Assembly (NCBI GenBank): GCA_026122225.1
Contig: JANEZZ010000799.1
Location: forward strand, 151,256 to 215,255
Direction: 5' to 3'
DNA: 64,000 nt
DNA from: Heloderma charlesbogerti
Taxonomy: Eukaryota; Chordata; Lepidosauria; Squamata; Helodermatidae
A program made the position numbers and the translations under genes. Position 1 is the first letter of the stretch. Each line of letters starts with the position of its first letter. This document shows positions 1 through 11,044 of this stretch, piece after piece. The notes under the pieces are model-generated. The model was not told where the DNA came from. It saw only the letters and a program-made list of their open reading frames with translations, and did not search any database.

Positions 1-1088
1 GGGGCAAAATTTCCAGTGTGGGGGGCAACCTGGTGCCCACAAACACCACCCCATAGGAAGTCCAAAACCATTCCCCTTTGCAAAAGCACGGCCTGAAACA
101 ATCTTGTTTTCCTCTCCTGAAGCTGAGCTGTTGCAAAACGTGTCTCAAACTGTAAAAGCATCTCTTAAGACCATCTCTACTCCCTTCCTGCAGAAGGAAT
201 CCCTCTAGCTTCCTCCCTCTTTCTTCTGAATTTCTTTTCATCTCACAGGAAGCCAAAAGTTCCCCCTTGGAATTGATGGAGTTTGGGTGCGATTTCCTAC
301 TTGGATGATTTGAGGACAGGCTCCTGCCTCCCTCCTGCATGGCCTAGATCGGAAAAGACTCTTTTTGATGTCATATTATTCTCCCACTTCATGTATAATT
401 TTCTTTCCACTATCGCTCCTAAATCTGGTGTTTCTAGTTCCTTCTAATCTAGTAATCATCTGCAGATTTCATTAATGTGCCATCTACTCTCCTCTGGATT
501 AGTTACAGAGATATTAAATATTGCTCGAACTTGCACAGTTCCCTTGCTGAATGCCAGGAGAAGGTCCTGCGCCCTATCCGGAATCCACACTTTGTGGCTG
601 GTCACTCTCTACTTTGTTTACGGTCTATCAGCCCAAATCTAGGCAGGCAACACACATGAATCATTTGGAACTTGAATTAATTGGAAAACTGTCCAGTATG
701 CATTTGTAAACCCTAACATATTACGCATTTCTGCTCCCCCCCTGCATCACTAATTATGAAACAGAATCCAAAAAAAGCAATCAAGTTGGCATGGGAACAT
801 TTGCTCTTACGGGAGCCAAGGCAACAATTGCTTCTGAGACGATGGATGTCTGGATCTTTGGGCAGCTCCACACTTTGCACGGCAGGCCTGTGTCACACCA
901 GCGTGTGTGGACAGCCCACTCCTTTAAACACCCAGGCTCACATTCCTGGGAAACCTAGGATTGCCAACACACATTCACAGGTTCGAATGCGTTATCTGCT
1001 AGAAACATTGATGTACCTGCAGAAATTGTGTCTGCTCTGTATAGTAAGAAGCCACTTTTATTCTCTTGAGATCTGTTGCTTAGCTTTC
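1..1088. other. Single-copy non-coding DNA
   Basis: No repeat family, RNA gene or convincing coding potential was seen. Composition is ordinary and slightly AT-rich. Confidence 0.4.
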
Positions 1089-1109
1089 AACTTGATCTTC
1101 AGATTAGAT

Positions 1110-1300
1110 CACGGGTTGAGAACCTCAGGTCCCAAGGACAAATCCAGCCCTCTCGGATTCCCCAAATGGCCATGCCCCCTTCTCCTGCCCCACCCTTCAC
1201 CTCTGACGACCAACTGTTTGGTGGTGTCCCTGCTTTTGTGCCTTTTGTCCCCTATTCTAAAAGGTTAAATGCCCCCTTACCCCGACCCCAAGCTGATGAA
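1110..1300. mobile_element. hAT-like non-autonomous repeat (family H) fragment
   Basis: It contains the family phrases GGTTGAGAACCTCAGGTCC, GGCCATGCCCCCTT and a TTTGGTGGT block ending near GCTTTTGTGC. The same order recurs at 11045-11385 and 29405-29760 and, inverted, at 20216-20558. Intact copies begin with a CAGGGRTG-like terminus, which suggests hAT ancestry. It encodes no protein. Confidence 0.5.
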
Positions 1301-1699
1301 CAAAGATCACCAGTCTGGGTGAAGGTAAAATTACAGATTTGGAGCAGGTCTGCTGCTCTGATGGTTTGAGTCAATTTTGCCAAATATTATTTATAATAAC
1401 GACACACTAGACAGGACTCAGAACAGCGCCCCTTCCCGCTTTTCTAAGGAACAACTTAACCAATAGATGATCTTCATAATCAGAAACATCTGGAAAGCAC
1501 CTTACACCCCCCAAAGACCCTTTTTTGTTTTCATTCTTTGTTCTTAGCCATCCGGAGATTCAACACAAGCCTCCTCTTTAGGTTGGCCAAAAATAGGGAA
1601 ACGCATCACGAAAAAAAGAGGACGGAAAAGGACACAGATTTGCAACGCATGTGCTAATTTATATGTATGGATGCCAATTTAGAAATTATTATTATAATT

Positions 1700-1928
1700 T
1701 AATCAGAAATACAGTTCATCTCACCAGAGTGGGAATATTGTGAGCTGGTGACCTGTGTGCCTACTGAGCTTGCTGTCCAGGTGCTAACTGTTGCTGGGCA
1801 ATCATGTTTCAAGGCCCTTTACCTCTTCATTCTTTTAACTCTTTATCTTTCAACTGGAAATGGACTGGATACCCCTTCAAATAGATGACTGTCTTCTGTA
1901 AAGTAGGGCACATGGCCACCCACATCCT
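1700..1928. repeat. Interspersed repeat shared with 15760-15955
   Basis: It shares, in order, a CATCTCACCA start, a GTGCTxACTG middle, a CTTTATCTTTxAxCTGGA block and a TCTGTAAARTAGG end with 15760-15955. Its final 35 bases recur at 21712-21728 and 21902-21930. The class is unknown. Confidence 0.5.
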
Positions 1929-2789
1929 CTTAGATCTTTGAAGTTAGAAAAGTGCTTTGCACCATAAAGGGTTAATTTCATGTAGGCTTTCCATGCATGA
2001 CTAGAACTGGAATTCCACCAATTTGTTACTCCTCTTGGTTAAACTGGAATCACTTAGTAGGGGATACACTGATAAGACTTGTGCTCAATCTTGACCTGAA
2101 TTATTTAGCAATGCTGCAGCTTGGAGAACATTTACAGTGGTGATGAAAGTAGATGAGATGTTTTCTGGAACTCCCATAAAGTTACAGCTTTCATGATGCA
2201 TGTGGGCGAAGTGTTTTGCTAGGAAACTGTGCCTGCCTTTTCCTGCCTGCTTTCGCCACTGATCTGCCGAGGTTTGCTTTGCCCAATTTCCCTTTGTTTC
2301 CTGTCCAAGGCCGCCTATCGACTGCCTTCGCTCCCCACAGCCCACCCAGTTCAGAAAAGGAGCCAAGCCACTCACAAAAAGCAGAGTGCGTTATCTACGG
2401 CAAGGGCTAATGGCTGAAAGCTTCCGAATTAGGCCATGCTTGGTAAACGGAGCCAAAATGAAATTCTGGACCTGTGAATGTCATATCATCTTTCCTCACT
2501 AGCATGTTTGCTATGGGGCAGAAAACCCTCATGGGGTACTGAGCTGAGGAACCGAGTAAAACAAAAATATTTGTTATATGTATTATGAAGTTATTTTTTT
2601 TTAATCCTGCCTTTTGGGTTTCAACCCCTGTTTGGGTGTGAAGGAATTATTTTTAAGAACATGACAATAAAAACATTTTTTAAAATGTTAAAAAAGAATT
2701 AAAGAATTATTTTTTAAAAAAAGAAAAAAGGATTAAAGAAGCTTAGAGAACCAGCAATAAAAATGAAGCAAACACTTGGCAGAATAAAG
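1929..2789. other. Single-copy non-coding DNA
   Basis: No recognisable gene or repeat was seen apart from A-rich runs near 2590-2740. Confidence 0.35.
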
Positions 2790-3200
2790 CGCTTTAAGAT
2801 CTGTTAACGCCACTGGGTGAGTGGGGAATGAATTTCACCCCACAGAGGGAGTTCCAAAGATGTGGTGCCACCCCTGAAAAGGCTGTAAAATGGTTTTCTT
2901 ATATATCTATCTATAAATTTATAAAACACCTTTCGGCCCAAACAGATCCCCCAAGGCAACTTACAATTAAAACTTGAAAACGTTATAATTTGAAAACTTT
3001 AAAAACATCATCATCAGCAGAATTAAAAGAAGGCAAGGATCTTAAAAATGGAGTGCAGACCCAATATATTTAAAATACAAAAAGCCATGTGGAATAAAAG
3101 TGTTAAGAGCTTGCCGAAAACTGAACAAAAGGGGGCCAGTCTAATCTCCCTTGGGAGAATGTTCCTCCACGAAAGTGGCTTCTATCTTTCTGCCTCATGC
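2790..3200 (-). mobile_element. Degraded L2-type LINE 3' end
   Basis: The order is a GGGAGTTCCA block, then a TTTATAAAACACC/AAGGCAACTTACAATTAAAA tail-like block, then a second block with CTCCCTTGGGAGAATGTTCC. This matches the order of the better fragment at 30108-30575 (3' tail first, then the reverse complement of the coding end). It is old and carries no open frame. Confidence 0.35.
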
Positions 3201-4560
3201 TCAGAGCTCCTTATACTTTCTTCTGATGGTGCTTTTGAGCTGACCTTATCACGGTGAGGTGGCCGAGGGTGCTGTGCCTGCGTTGTTCTTCTCTCCATTG
3301 CTCTGCAGTCTCCCAGGCTGCCTGCACTTCCTGAAAAAACCTCATGGGATGAGTTCCTTCATGATTTCCTCCTCTAGGCTTTAACTGAAGTGAGGGAGGC
3401 CAAGGGGTCTGCAGATGGAGATGACTGCAGACTGCCGGAGAGAGGATTGTACCACGGAAGATAGGACACTCGCACACACTCCTTGGCTGCATAAGTGCAA
3501 GAACCCCGCATCCCACCCACGAGAATTTCACTGATCACCCCCCTCCTCCTTTGGCGGGGTGGGCGGGATTGAAAGCAATTTGTCTTCTGTAAACTTGAAT
3601 GTGAATGGTTGGGGGAAAATGAGGAAGACATTTTTGGCACAAAATGAATTCAGCTAATCCAGTTTGGCCCTGAGCGTGAATAGGCAGCTTGGCATAGACC
3701 TCTTGCCCCAATTTTGCACTTCAGTCACTCATTCTGAGGAGCAGGCCAAGGCCTCATCTCCTTCAGCAACAGCCAGAGCTTTTCACAGACCCTTCTCCTT
3801 CTGTGCTCATTCCCACTAGTGTGGGTCTTACCCAGGCAGTGCTCACCCAGGGCGCTGAGGTGAAGGGGTGCCCAGCTGAGCTTGGTGATGGTGTTTCTTC
3901 AGGGTACGGTCAGCAATGAGCCAGGCTGGCAGAAAGCAGGCAGTGTCTCTGACCTCCTCCTCCTCCTCCAAAGTTCTATAGGTTGTTTGGGCACTAATTG
4001 CAAAACTAACTTCTCTCAATTTGGCTTCGAAGAATTTTCTTTTTCAATTTTCAGTCTGAGATCATTCATTCTAGATAAAAATCAGCAGACCACGGCTTTA
4101 CTTTGAGGCCATATTACCACACACGGTAAGCATTACAAATACTATAAACACTATAAATATTTTTTTAAAAGAAAGCTTTACGTTGATGGGGGTGGGGTGG
4201 GGTGGACAGAGGTGCCAAAGCCTCTGTTTACACACGGAGCCACATCCAAAGTGCCACAAAGAACAATGCTGGTGCGATTTAAACAACACTGAATGACCCG
4301 TAACATTTCCACAAATCCTTCCTCTCCCCTCCCATCGTCTCTGCCTCCCTTCTTTCACAGTGCATATGGCCCCAATATATTCTTTCCACCACCAAGTAGC
4401 CCTTTCTTCTGCAGGTGGGGGCTTCGGAATGAAGCCTCAGCATGGGCAACAGAAGCAACCATTCCTGGCTCCCCTTCAATTCCTGCCTCCCCTTCTTCTG
4501 TTCTTTCCCCTGTGAGAAACTGTAAGCTCCTTGGGGCCAAGGACCTGACCTCTTATACTA
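3201..4560. other. Mostly single-copy non-coding DNA
   Basis: No coding feature is supported. A short stretch near 4510-4545 (CTGTAAGCTCCTTGGGGCC) resembles a LINE 3'-tail fragment. Confidence 0.3.
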
Positions 4561-4565
4561 GGGGA

Positions 4566-4688
4566 GAGCAACTTGTGGCCCTCCAGATGTTTTGGCCCAA
4601 ATCTCCCTCACCACTGGATGCGCTGGCTAGCACCGATGGAATTTGTAGGCCAAAACACCTGGAGGGCCACAAGTTGCCCACCCTGGTC
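4566..4688. mobile_element. FB-1 hairpin element, diverged copy
   Basis: The left arm CAACTTGTGGCCCTCCAGAT is matched by an inverted right arm around 4660-4682 (CTGGAGGGCCACAAGTTG). It belongs to the family of hairpins detailed at 4704-4839. It encodes no protein. Confidence 0.55.
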
Positions 4689-4703
4689 TTTTACCCTGTA
4701 AAT

Positions 4704-4839
4704 CAGCCTTCCCCAAGCTGTCACCCTCCAGCTGTATTGGACTACAATTCCCAGGACTTTCAGCCAGTGGCCATGCTGGCTGGGGACAATGGGAATTGTA
4801 GTCCAACACATCTGGAGGGTGACAGGTTGGGGGAGACTG
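4704..4839. mobile_element. FB-1 hairpin MITE with 8-bp target duplication
   Basis: This is the reference copy for the commonest repeat in the window. It runs from CAGCCTTCCCC to a GGGGGAGACTG end. The two halves are reverse complements (CCTCCAGCTG / CATCTGGAGG; GGACTACAATTCCCA / GGGAATTGTAGTCC), so the single strand folds into one long hairpin. The flanks CTGTAAAT (4696-4703) and CTGTAAAG (4840-4847) match at 7 of 8 positions. An 8-bp duplication plus CAG..CTG termini point to mobilisation by a hAT transposase. Confidence 0.75.
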
Positions 4840-4862
4840 CTGTAAAGCACAGTGATGGCACT

Positions 4863-4865
4863 CTA

Positions 4866-4917
<52 letters not shown>

Positions 4918-4918
4918 A
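4863..4918. repeat. (TATC)n microsatellite
   Basis: About 13 uninterrupted tetranucleotide units, followed by a short imperfect CATC run. It produces spurious open frames in several registers. Confidence 0.95.
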
Positions 4919-5017
4919 TCATCATCACCTATCCATCCATCTCTCCTTCTATTCACCCATACATTACACCCCAAACAGCTGATCCTCAGCTCCCAAATCT
5001 GTGTTCTTTCTTTCCCT

Positions 5018-5444
5018 TGTTGTTGTTGTTGTTCAGTCATTAAGTCGTGTCCGACTGTTCGTGACCCCGTGGACCATAGCACGCCAGGCCTTGCTGTCCT
5101 CCGCTCTCTCCCGGAGTGTGCTCAAGTTCATGTTCATTGCATCGGTGATGCTATCTAGCCATCTCATCCTCTGCCCTCCCCTTCTCCTTTTGTCTTCAAT
5201 CTTTCCCAGCATCAGGGTCTTTTCCAGAGAGTTTTCTTTTCGCATTAGGTGGCCAAAATATTTGAGCTTCAGCTTCAGTATCTGTCCTTCCAGTGAGCAC
5301 TCAGGGTTGATTTCCTTTAGGGTGGACTGATTTGACCTCCTTGCAGTCCAGGGGACTCGTAAGTCTTCTCCAGCACCACAGTTTTAAAGCATCAATTCTT
5401 CGGCGCTTAGCCTTCCTTATAGTCCAGCTCTCACAGCCATGCAT
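5018..5444 (-). mobile_element. BovB (RTE clade) LINE 3' fragment, copy 1
   Basis: On the minus strand the open segment reads LMLGKIEDKRRRGGQRMRW followed by DSITDAMN and ends NSRTRLND. This is the C-terminus of the BovB reverse-transcriptase protein. The (GTT)n-like 3' end lies at the left (5018-5035). It is 5'-truncated where it meets copy 2 at 5444/5445. BovB is a well-known horizontally transferred retroelement of squamates and ruminants. Confidence 0.9.
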
Positions 5445-6140
5445 TGTTGTTGTTGTTCAGTCGTTCAGTCGTGTCCGACTCTTCGTGACCCCATGGACCA
5501 TAGCACGCCAGGCCTTCCTGTCCTCCGCTCTCTCCCGGAGTGTGCTCAAGTTCATATTCATTGCATCGGTGATGCTATCTAGCCATCTCATCCTCTGTCA
5601 TCCCCTTCTCCTTTTGCCTTCAGTCTTTCCCAGCATCAGGGTCTTTTCCAGAGAGTTTTCTCTTCGCATTAGGTGGCCAAAATATTGGAGCTTCAGCTTC
5701 AGTATCTGTCCTTCCAATGAGCACTCAGGGTTTATTTCCTCTAGGATGGACTGATTTGACCTCCTTGCAGTCCAGGGGACCCGTAAGAGTCTTCTCCAGC
5801 ACCACAGTTCGAAAGCATCAATTCTTCAGCGCTCAGCCTTCCTTATAGTCCAGCTCTCACAGCCATACATTACTACTGGGAAAACCATAGCTTTGATTAG
5901 ACGGACCTTTGTCGGCAAGGTGATGTCTCTGCTTCTGACTATGCTGTCTAGGTTTGCCATAGCTTTCCTCCCAAGGAGCAAGCGTCTTTTAATTTCATGG
6001 CTACAGTCACCGTCTGCGGTGAACTTGGAGCCCAAGAAAGTAAAATCTGTCACTGCTTCCATTTCTTCCCCTTCTATATGCCAGGAAGTGATGGGTCCAG
6101 ATGCCATGATCTTCATTTTTTGAATGTTGAGTTTCCCTAC
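5445..6140 (-). mobile_element. BovB LINE 3' fragment, copy 2
   Basis: It is longer than copy 1 and about 90 percent identical to it over the shared part. An open segment at 5826-6116 reads KIMASGPITSWHIEGEEMEA and later VVMYGCESWT, typical of the region after the BovB reverse-transcriptase core. The catalytic YADD box is not included. Its own GTTGTT 3' end abuts the truncated 5' end of copy 1, giving a head-to-tail pair. Confidence 0.9.
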
Positions 6141-6442
6141 ACTGCAGCTATTCTTCTTTACAAGGAACTCTTTGCTAATTTCTGCTTCTTGCCTCTGGTA
6201 AAATCTCTCTGTTTTGCCTGCTGGGGAGATGCTGGGGCTGCCTTGAAAGAGCTTTTGTTAATCTACCCACATCATGTGGACCGGTGTCCCCTCGGGCACC
6301 CTCCCCATCCACTGCCTACTCGGGAAGTTGGCAATGTTGTCGAACGTGTTTCAGCTGCAGCTTCTTTCCAGCGCAAGTGCAACCCTCAGATACACCTGGA
6401 GATTAAACATTCTGTGCAACACCCGTCAGTTTTAAAAGACTA

Positions 6443-6537
6443 CGGCTGCAAACCTAAACACCCTTACCTGGGAGTAAGTCCCACTGAAATCTATGGGGCC
6501 TACTTCCCACTGGATGTGACTTGGATTGCACTGTGTT
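6443..6537. mobile_element. FB-2 hairpin element (CAATCC-type)
   Basis: It contains CTTACCTGGGAGTAAGTCCC and, in the other half, the complementary-type GGCCTACTTCCCACTGG, ending in GGATTGCACTGTG. The same pattern occurs at 49986-50090 (best copy), 44920-45080, 54582-54712 and 57306-57436. Short, non-coding and dispersed. Confidence 0.5.
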
Positions 6538-6547
6538 AAGCCCATAG

Positions 6548-6666
6548 TCTTCCCCAGCCCATTTTGGACTTCAACTCCCATCATCCCCAGCCAGCATGGC
6601 CAATGTCCAGGAATGCTGGGAACTGACGTCCAAAACATCCAGAGGGCATCAGGCTGGGAAAGGCTG
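6548..6666. mobile_element. FB-1 hairpin element
   Basis: CTTCAACTCCCATCATCCCC and GCCAGCATGGCC in the left half are mirrored by GGAATGCTGGGAACTGA and a CATCCAGAGGGC arm on the right. The termini are TCTTCCCC and GGGAAAGGCTG. Same family as 4704-4839. Confidence 0.7.
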
Positions 6667-6797
6667 CCACAGAGGAGGGGATGCATTGTAAAATGAAACA
6701 AAAAAGCAAAAATAAATAAAAATGAAACGGCGATGGTCAGACACAGCCTGTGTCAGAAGCCAGCACACGAGAGTGAGGGAAGAAAGGGGACAAGCCT

Positions 6798-6928
6798 CAT
6801 TCAAGATGGGGCTGGACAGCCACCTGTCAGGGATGCTCTGACTTGGATTCCTGCATTGAGCAGGGGGTTGGACTCGGGGGTCTTGTAGGCCCCTTCCAGC
6901 CCTACTATTCTATGATTCTATGATTCTA
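6798..6928 (+). mobile_element. CR1 LINE 3' terminus
   Basis: The sequence runs from the last coding codons (GGGGCTGGACAGCCACCTGT) through GGGGGTTGGACTCG to the diagnostic ATTCTATG repeats at about 6908-6926. The same 3' end occurs at 22838-23376, where more of the coding region remains. Confidence 0.85.
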
Positions 6929-7530
6929 AACTGGAGGCAGACCTCTACTAATCTGTTGTTACTTTGTGTGGGAGCTACTCGGGCAGTGACCCTTGGTGAT
7001 GGTGTGAGAGTCGAGGCACTGCAAATGCACAAGAGCATCTCTAGCTTCATCTGTGACACACTGGAGGAAATGTACTACCCACAACCCCTTTTTTGCAATC
7101 AGCCAACCCAGCAGTATCATTCTTCCTGAACTGGTCGACCGAGGCCTGGACTGTACCATTTCAGGTGGAGGGTAGGGCTCCACACATCGAAAACAAGGTG
7201 TCATCAGTTCTTCTGGCCTAGCCTTTGCCCTGACCTGCCAGCTTCTTAGGTGCAGGGCATTTTATTTGGTACTGAGGAGCATTCCGTCACAGAGCTCCCA
7301 CTCGGTGTCTGAGATGGCACAGCCCAGACATAGCTTGGGCACCTCAGTGAGAACGAGACCAGAGCTTATCCCATGAACTGACTTTCCTGCAAAAACAGAG
7401 TTAACTCACTGACTAACCATTAGTCCTGGGTTAGTCCAAGGAGGGCTGTACCACATGCTTTTCCAGAGTATGTAGACAGGCACACCTATTTCTAGTCCAT
7501 CGCCCAGCCTGAAGGCAGAACACTGTAAAG
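6929..7530. other. Single-copy non-coding DNA
   Basis: No gene or repeat was recognised. Confidence 0.3.
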
Positions 7531-7531
7531 C

Positions 7532-7568
7532 AGCCTTCCCCAACCTGGCGCCCTCCAGATGCAGTGAG
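7532..7568. mobile_element. FB-1 hairpin, left terminus only
   Basis: CAGCCTTCCCCAACCTGG followed by CCCTCCAGATG, then unrelated sequence. A truncated copy. Confidence 0.55.
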
Positions 7569-7569
7569 G

Positions 7570-8260
7570 TGGGGCAGGACTTTTTCCATTTCATACGTTC
7601 ACCACTAACACTGAATGGATACCAGCTGGAAATACAATATCATACAAGCTTGGCAGCTTCACAGTCATAATGAATGTTGTTCAGGTGATTATCCCTACCA
7701 AGTATGTAAGGGAATACCTATATGCCACTTAAATATATATCTCAGTGTGAAACGAAGCTAATAAGTAGTGACAGCGAAACTGAAGGTCCTCAACAACCTC
7801 AGTGGAAGAGAGATGAACTCTACTGAAAGCGATGAGTGGTTGTCAGCATATCATGCTAGGGACGGTGGAGGAATCCGTCCAGGGGGTGAGCTTTAGTCAG
7901 CTTGGCCCTCTGGACTTCAGCTTGCTTTCCCGTGAGCTGGTGTGACTTGATCTGCATTGAGCTGGGCAAGCTCGCAGATTTCTGTTGTTGTTTTTATCTG
8001 TGTAAAGCAATTTGTACAAATTACACAAATTTCAGCTGTAATTTGTGCAAATTGTGACTGCAATTTGCGAGATCTGCTTTTTACACCCCCCCCCCCGAAA
8101 AAGTTCCTGGATTTTGGGAATAAGCCCCTGGCTCAGCTTGCAAATGCAAGCTTAATCAGGAGCACTGCAGGAATCCATTTGGGCCCCCAAAGGGCCAAAT
8201 TTCACAGCAACAGGCATACCTATCTCATGCACAGTTCTTTGGGTCACTAAAATTAATCAG
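7570..8260. other. Mostly single-copy non-coding DNA
   Basis: A local palindromic AT-rich patch (AATTTGTACAAATT, 8010-8025) and a C9 run (about 8088-8096) are the only structures noted. Confidence 0.3.
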
Positions 8261-8261
8261 A

Positions 8262-8330
8262 TGCTGGGAAATGGGATGATGGGAGTTGTAGTTAAACACA
8301 TCTGGAGGACACCACGTTGGGGAAGGCTGA
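8262..8330. mobile_element. FB-1 hairpin, right half
   Basis: GATGATGGGAGTTGTAGTT, then CATCTGGAGGACACC and GGGGAAGGCTG. The left arm is missing. Confidence 0.6.
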
Positions 8331-8781
8331 ATTAGTGTGTCAACAGTTTTCAGTACCTTTACTTACATTTAAACAATGTAGGGGAAGTCTTTAAAATTTT
8401 ACAAGTAATCCAAGATATTTTTTTTTTTACACAATGTAACATATAAATCACAGATTAACTGTGCTTTAATTTTTTCATCAAATATTTCAGGTCATATAGT
8501 TGTGTTGTATTGGGACAATTAATATGGGGGTACTTTTAAAACTTTGCTTACTAAATATAAGTAAAATAAATATGCTAAATTAGATTACTCTCAAGAGCAT
8601 CAGAAAAATTGCTGATGCAAATGACCCTATGCAAATTATTTATTATTTATTTATTACATTTATATCCTGCCTTTTCCCCCCAAGGCAGCCTAATTAGCCT
8701 AATTTGCATGGGAAAATTCTCCAATTCAAAATTTTCCGGAAAAACTAAATCACTACCCAGAAGTTTTGGACTTCAGCTTCC

Positions 8782-9240
8782 ATCAGTTGTTTTCCGGGCC
8801 AAATTCAAGGTGTTGGTTTTGACCTTTAAAACCCTATATGGTTCTGGCCCAGCCTATCTCAAGGAGCGCCTCCAGCAGCACCAGACAGGCCGCTTAACAA
8901 GATCAGCCTCGGATGGCCTTCTCTCTGTCCCATCAGCCAGGACAACTAGACTGGTGGGGACGAGGGAGAGGGCCTTTTCTGTGGTGGCCCCCACTCTGTG
9001 GAACTCCCTCCCTAGGGAACTCCGCCATGCCCCCTCTTTAATGAGCTTCCGTCGTGCATTAAAAACGTTGTTGTTCAGGCAGGCATTTGGGGTGGGTTAG
9101 GGTATTTTAGAAAATGTTTTTACTGTAGAATTTTATTGTTTTAAACTGTTTTATTGTATGTTGTACATCGTCCAGAGTGGCTGGGTTACCAGCTAGATGG
9201 GCGATTAATAAATTTAATAATAATAATAATAATAATAATC
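8782..9240 (+). mobile_element. L2 LINE 3' end
   Basis: The open segment to 9100 reads FRAKFKVLVLTFKTLYGSGP, then TRERAFSVVAPTLWNSLPRE and ends LLFRQAFGVG, the conserved C-terminus of L2 ORF2. It is followed by the 3' UTR and an (AAT)n tail (9214-9240). It is 5'-truncated before the reverse transcriptase. The minus-strand L2 at 42-44.7 kb belongs to the same subfamily. Confidence 0.85.
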
Positions 9241-9253
9241 ATCATCATCATCT
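9214..9253. repeat. (AAT)n/(ATC)n microsatellite at an L2 tail
   Basis: Trinucleotide AAT repeats passing into ATC repeats, forming the 3' tail of the adjacent L2 copy. Confidence 0.85.
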
Positions 9254-9332
9254 GCCCATCAGCATGGCCAATGATCAGGAATAATGGGAGCTGAAGTCCA
9301 AAACACCTGGAGGGCACCAGGTTGGGAAGGCT
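9254..9332. mobile_element. FB-1 hairpin, right half
   Basis: CATCAGCATGGCCAATGATC, then AATGGGAGCTGAAGTCC, GGAGGGCACCAGG and GGGAAGGCTG. The left arm was lost against the L2 tail. Confidence 0.6.
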
Positions 9333-9425
9333 GTGATAGAGGCTTATACAATTATGTATGGTGTGGAGAAGGTGGATAAAGGGATTTTCTCTCTCTCCCT
9401 CTCTTGTAAAATTAGGGAACTCCTA
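9333..9425 (+). mobile_element. CR1/L3-type LINE scrap
   Basis: ATGTATGGTGTGGAGAAGGT and the TTTTCTCTCTCTCCCTC block match the segment after the MIHGVK..VDRETF-like coding portion of the copy at 18230-19108. Confidence 0.5.
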
Positions 9426-9611
9426 AACTTGCGGAGTTTACCACCACAAGAAGTCTACTGACTCAGATGGCTCAAATAGGGGATCAGAGCAATCCACGGA
9501 GGTGGAGGGGCGTGATGCACTATTAGCTACGATGGTTACATGCAGAGGCGTCTCCATGCAAACTGGTATCAACTGCAGTGGAGCAAGGTTGAGATAGGTT
9601 CCTACCACTTA

Positions 9612-9665
9612 AATCGTCCTTCCCCAGTATGGGCCCTCCAGATGTGCTGGGCTGCAACGCCAGTT
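9612..9665. mobile_element. FB-1 hairpin, left terminus
   Basis: CCTTCCCCAGTATGGGCCC, then TCCAGATGTGCTGGGCTGCA. Truncated and diverged. Confidence 0.4.
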
Positions 9666-9764
9666 ATGGACGGCAAGGTGCAGACACTGTGACTTCACCA
9701 TTTAGTAATATTTTTTCCCCTTCCCTATTCCCTCCCCCTTCCCCACAGCTCGTGTTTTTGTGAC

Positions 9765-9880
9765 ATCTTGCCTGATGAAGAGTTCTGGAGATCACAAAAG
9801 CTTGCCCATTGTTTGGTTGGCCTAATAAAGGTATTACACTACTATGGATTTTGGCTTTTTTCTTTTGGTCCACATGGCTA
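9765..9880 (+). mobile_element. Penelope-like element remnant with a degenerate hammerhead motif
   Basis: CTGATGA at 9772-9778 is followed by a degraded stem (GAGTTC, loop TGGA, GATCAC) and an AAAA in place of the expected GAAA, then GCTTGCC and a CCTAATAAAGGTATTAC segment. CTGATGA-stem-GAAA is the core of the hammerhead ribozyme carried by Penelope-like retroelement repeats. Here the stem and the GAAA box are mutated, so it should be inactive. Family assignment is from pattern memory. Confidence 0.4.
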
Positions 9881-11044
9881 CCTTTGTCTTATTAAAAAAG
9901 AGCTTTTTAGGAGTGCCAGTGAATAAATAGCATGCAATTGTACACCTCCAGGATCTGCTGCAGTGGTCCAGGCAGAGTTGGGGCAAACCTCTGGGACCAC
10001 ACTGTGCTTACAGCAGCACAACCTTTTCTGCCAGTTGTGCCAACTTCAGCATTCAGATTCCATGTCAATGTCACAATTCAACTTGCCAGACAAAGTGTAG
10101 GAAAAAATATCCTCGAATATCTAAACTTCAGCATCCTGTTTTGATGAACTCAGGTGCCTGGAAATTATTGCAGCCCTCCCTGGTGTGGCCAGAAAAACCC
10201 CTTTCTCTTCCAAGCCCCCTCCCCATAACGGCTTTCTCAGAACACCTACTTTTACTAGCGGCATTTACTTCACTGGCACGGCACGGTTTATGTCTTCATT
10301 GCAAAGAGGGCACTTGGAACGTTAATTCCAGCAATTATGTGATTAATATTTAACTTACTGTAATATTTGCGCTATTTATAATTTATCTGTTTACACTCAT
10401 AAAAAATGGATGGCATAGACACTTCCTCAGCCCCGTGTCAAATTGTTTTGTAATTGTGCATTTATGGAAAATAAGCCCTGAAAGGTGTCCTTTTGGATTC
10501 TTATTTCTTTGGGCGCCCCAAGCACACGGCTCCTGCGCTGTTCCACTGCTCCACATTCTCCTGCACATCGGCTGCTCCACACTGTGTCTCCCTCCTCCCC
10601 AACACACACGCGCGCCGTCTGTTTTATCCCACACGCCGCAAGAAGGGCAAAGTGAAGCTGACAAGATCTCAGAGGCTTTCTGTGCACCTGATGTGGAGTC
10701 TGTCAATTGTGTTTTGCTCTTTGACTCAGATGTTGAGTTCAGGCAGCTGAGGTGGGAAACTGCAACATCGCCAAGCTGGGAGAAAAGGATCTCGATGGAA
10801 GGTAGCACCAGTGAGGCAGAAGAAACGCAAACGTTCTTGCCAGAGTTGCTGGCAAGTCCACACTGGGCCCATGCAGACAACCAGGGCTGACTGAGCCAAA
10901 CATCACTAAGAAGTCAAAAGGGGGAGGGATCGTAGGGCATGACCCCCTCCCCAACGATAATTCTGCCTTCACGTTCCCTTCTTCTGTGGCTGTTCACAAA
11001 TTTTGCAGCCGCAAAAAGAAGCCGCAGAGCATCTCAGCCAGAAG
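9881..11044. other. Single-copy non-coding DNA
   Basis: Several overlapping frames are open between 10383 and 10890 on both strands, but no family is recognised and no splice-bounded exon stands out. Confidence 0.3.

Noticed and set aside
4293..4982. 229-codon plus-strand frame
   Set aside because: It crosses two FB-1 hairpins and the TATC microsatellite; the C-terminal LSIYLSIY repeats come from the microsatellite.
8609..9100. 163-codon plus-strand frame as a host gene
   Set aside because: Its C-terminal two thirds are the L2 ORF2 end; the N-terminal part is unrelated flanking sequence.
10383..10890. Overlapping 150-165-codon frames on both strands as a possible gene
   Set aside because: No recognised domain, no splice signals that stand out, and equal openness on both strands.
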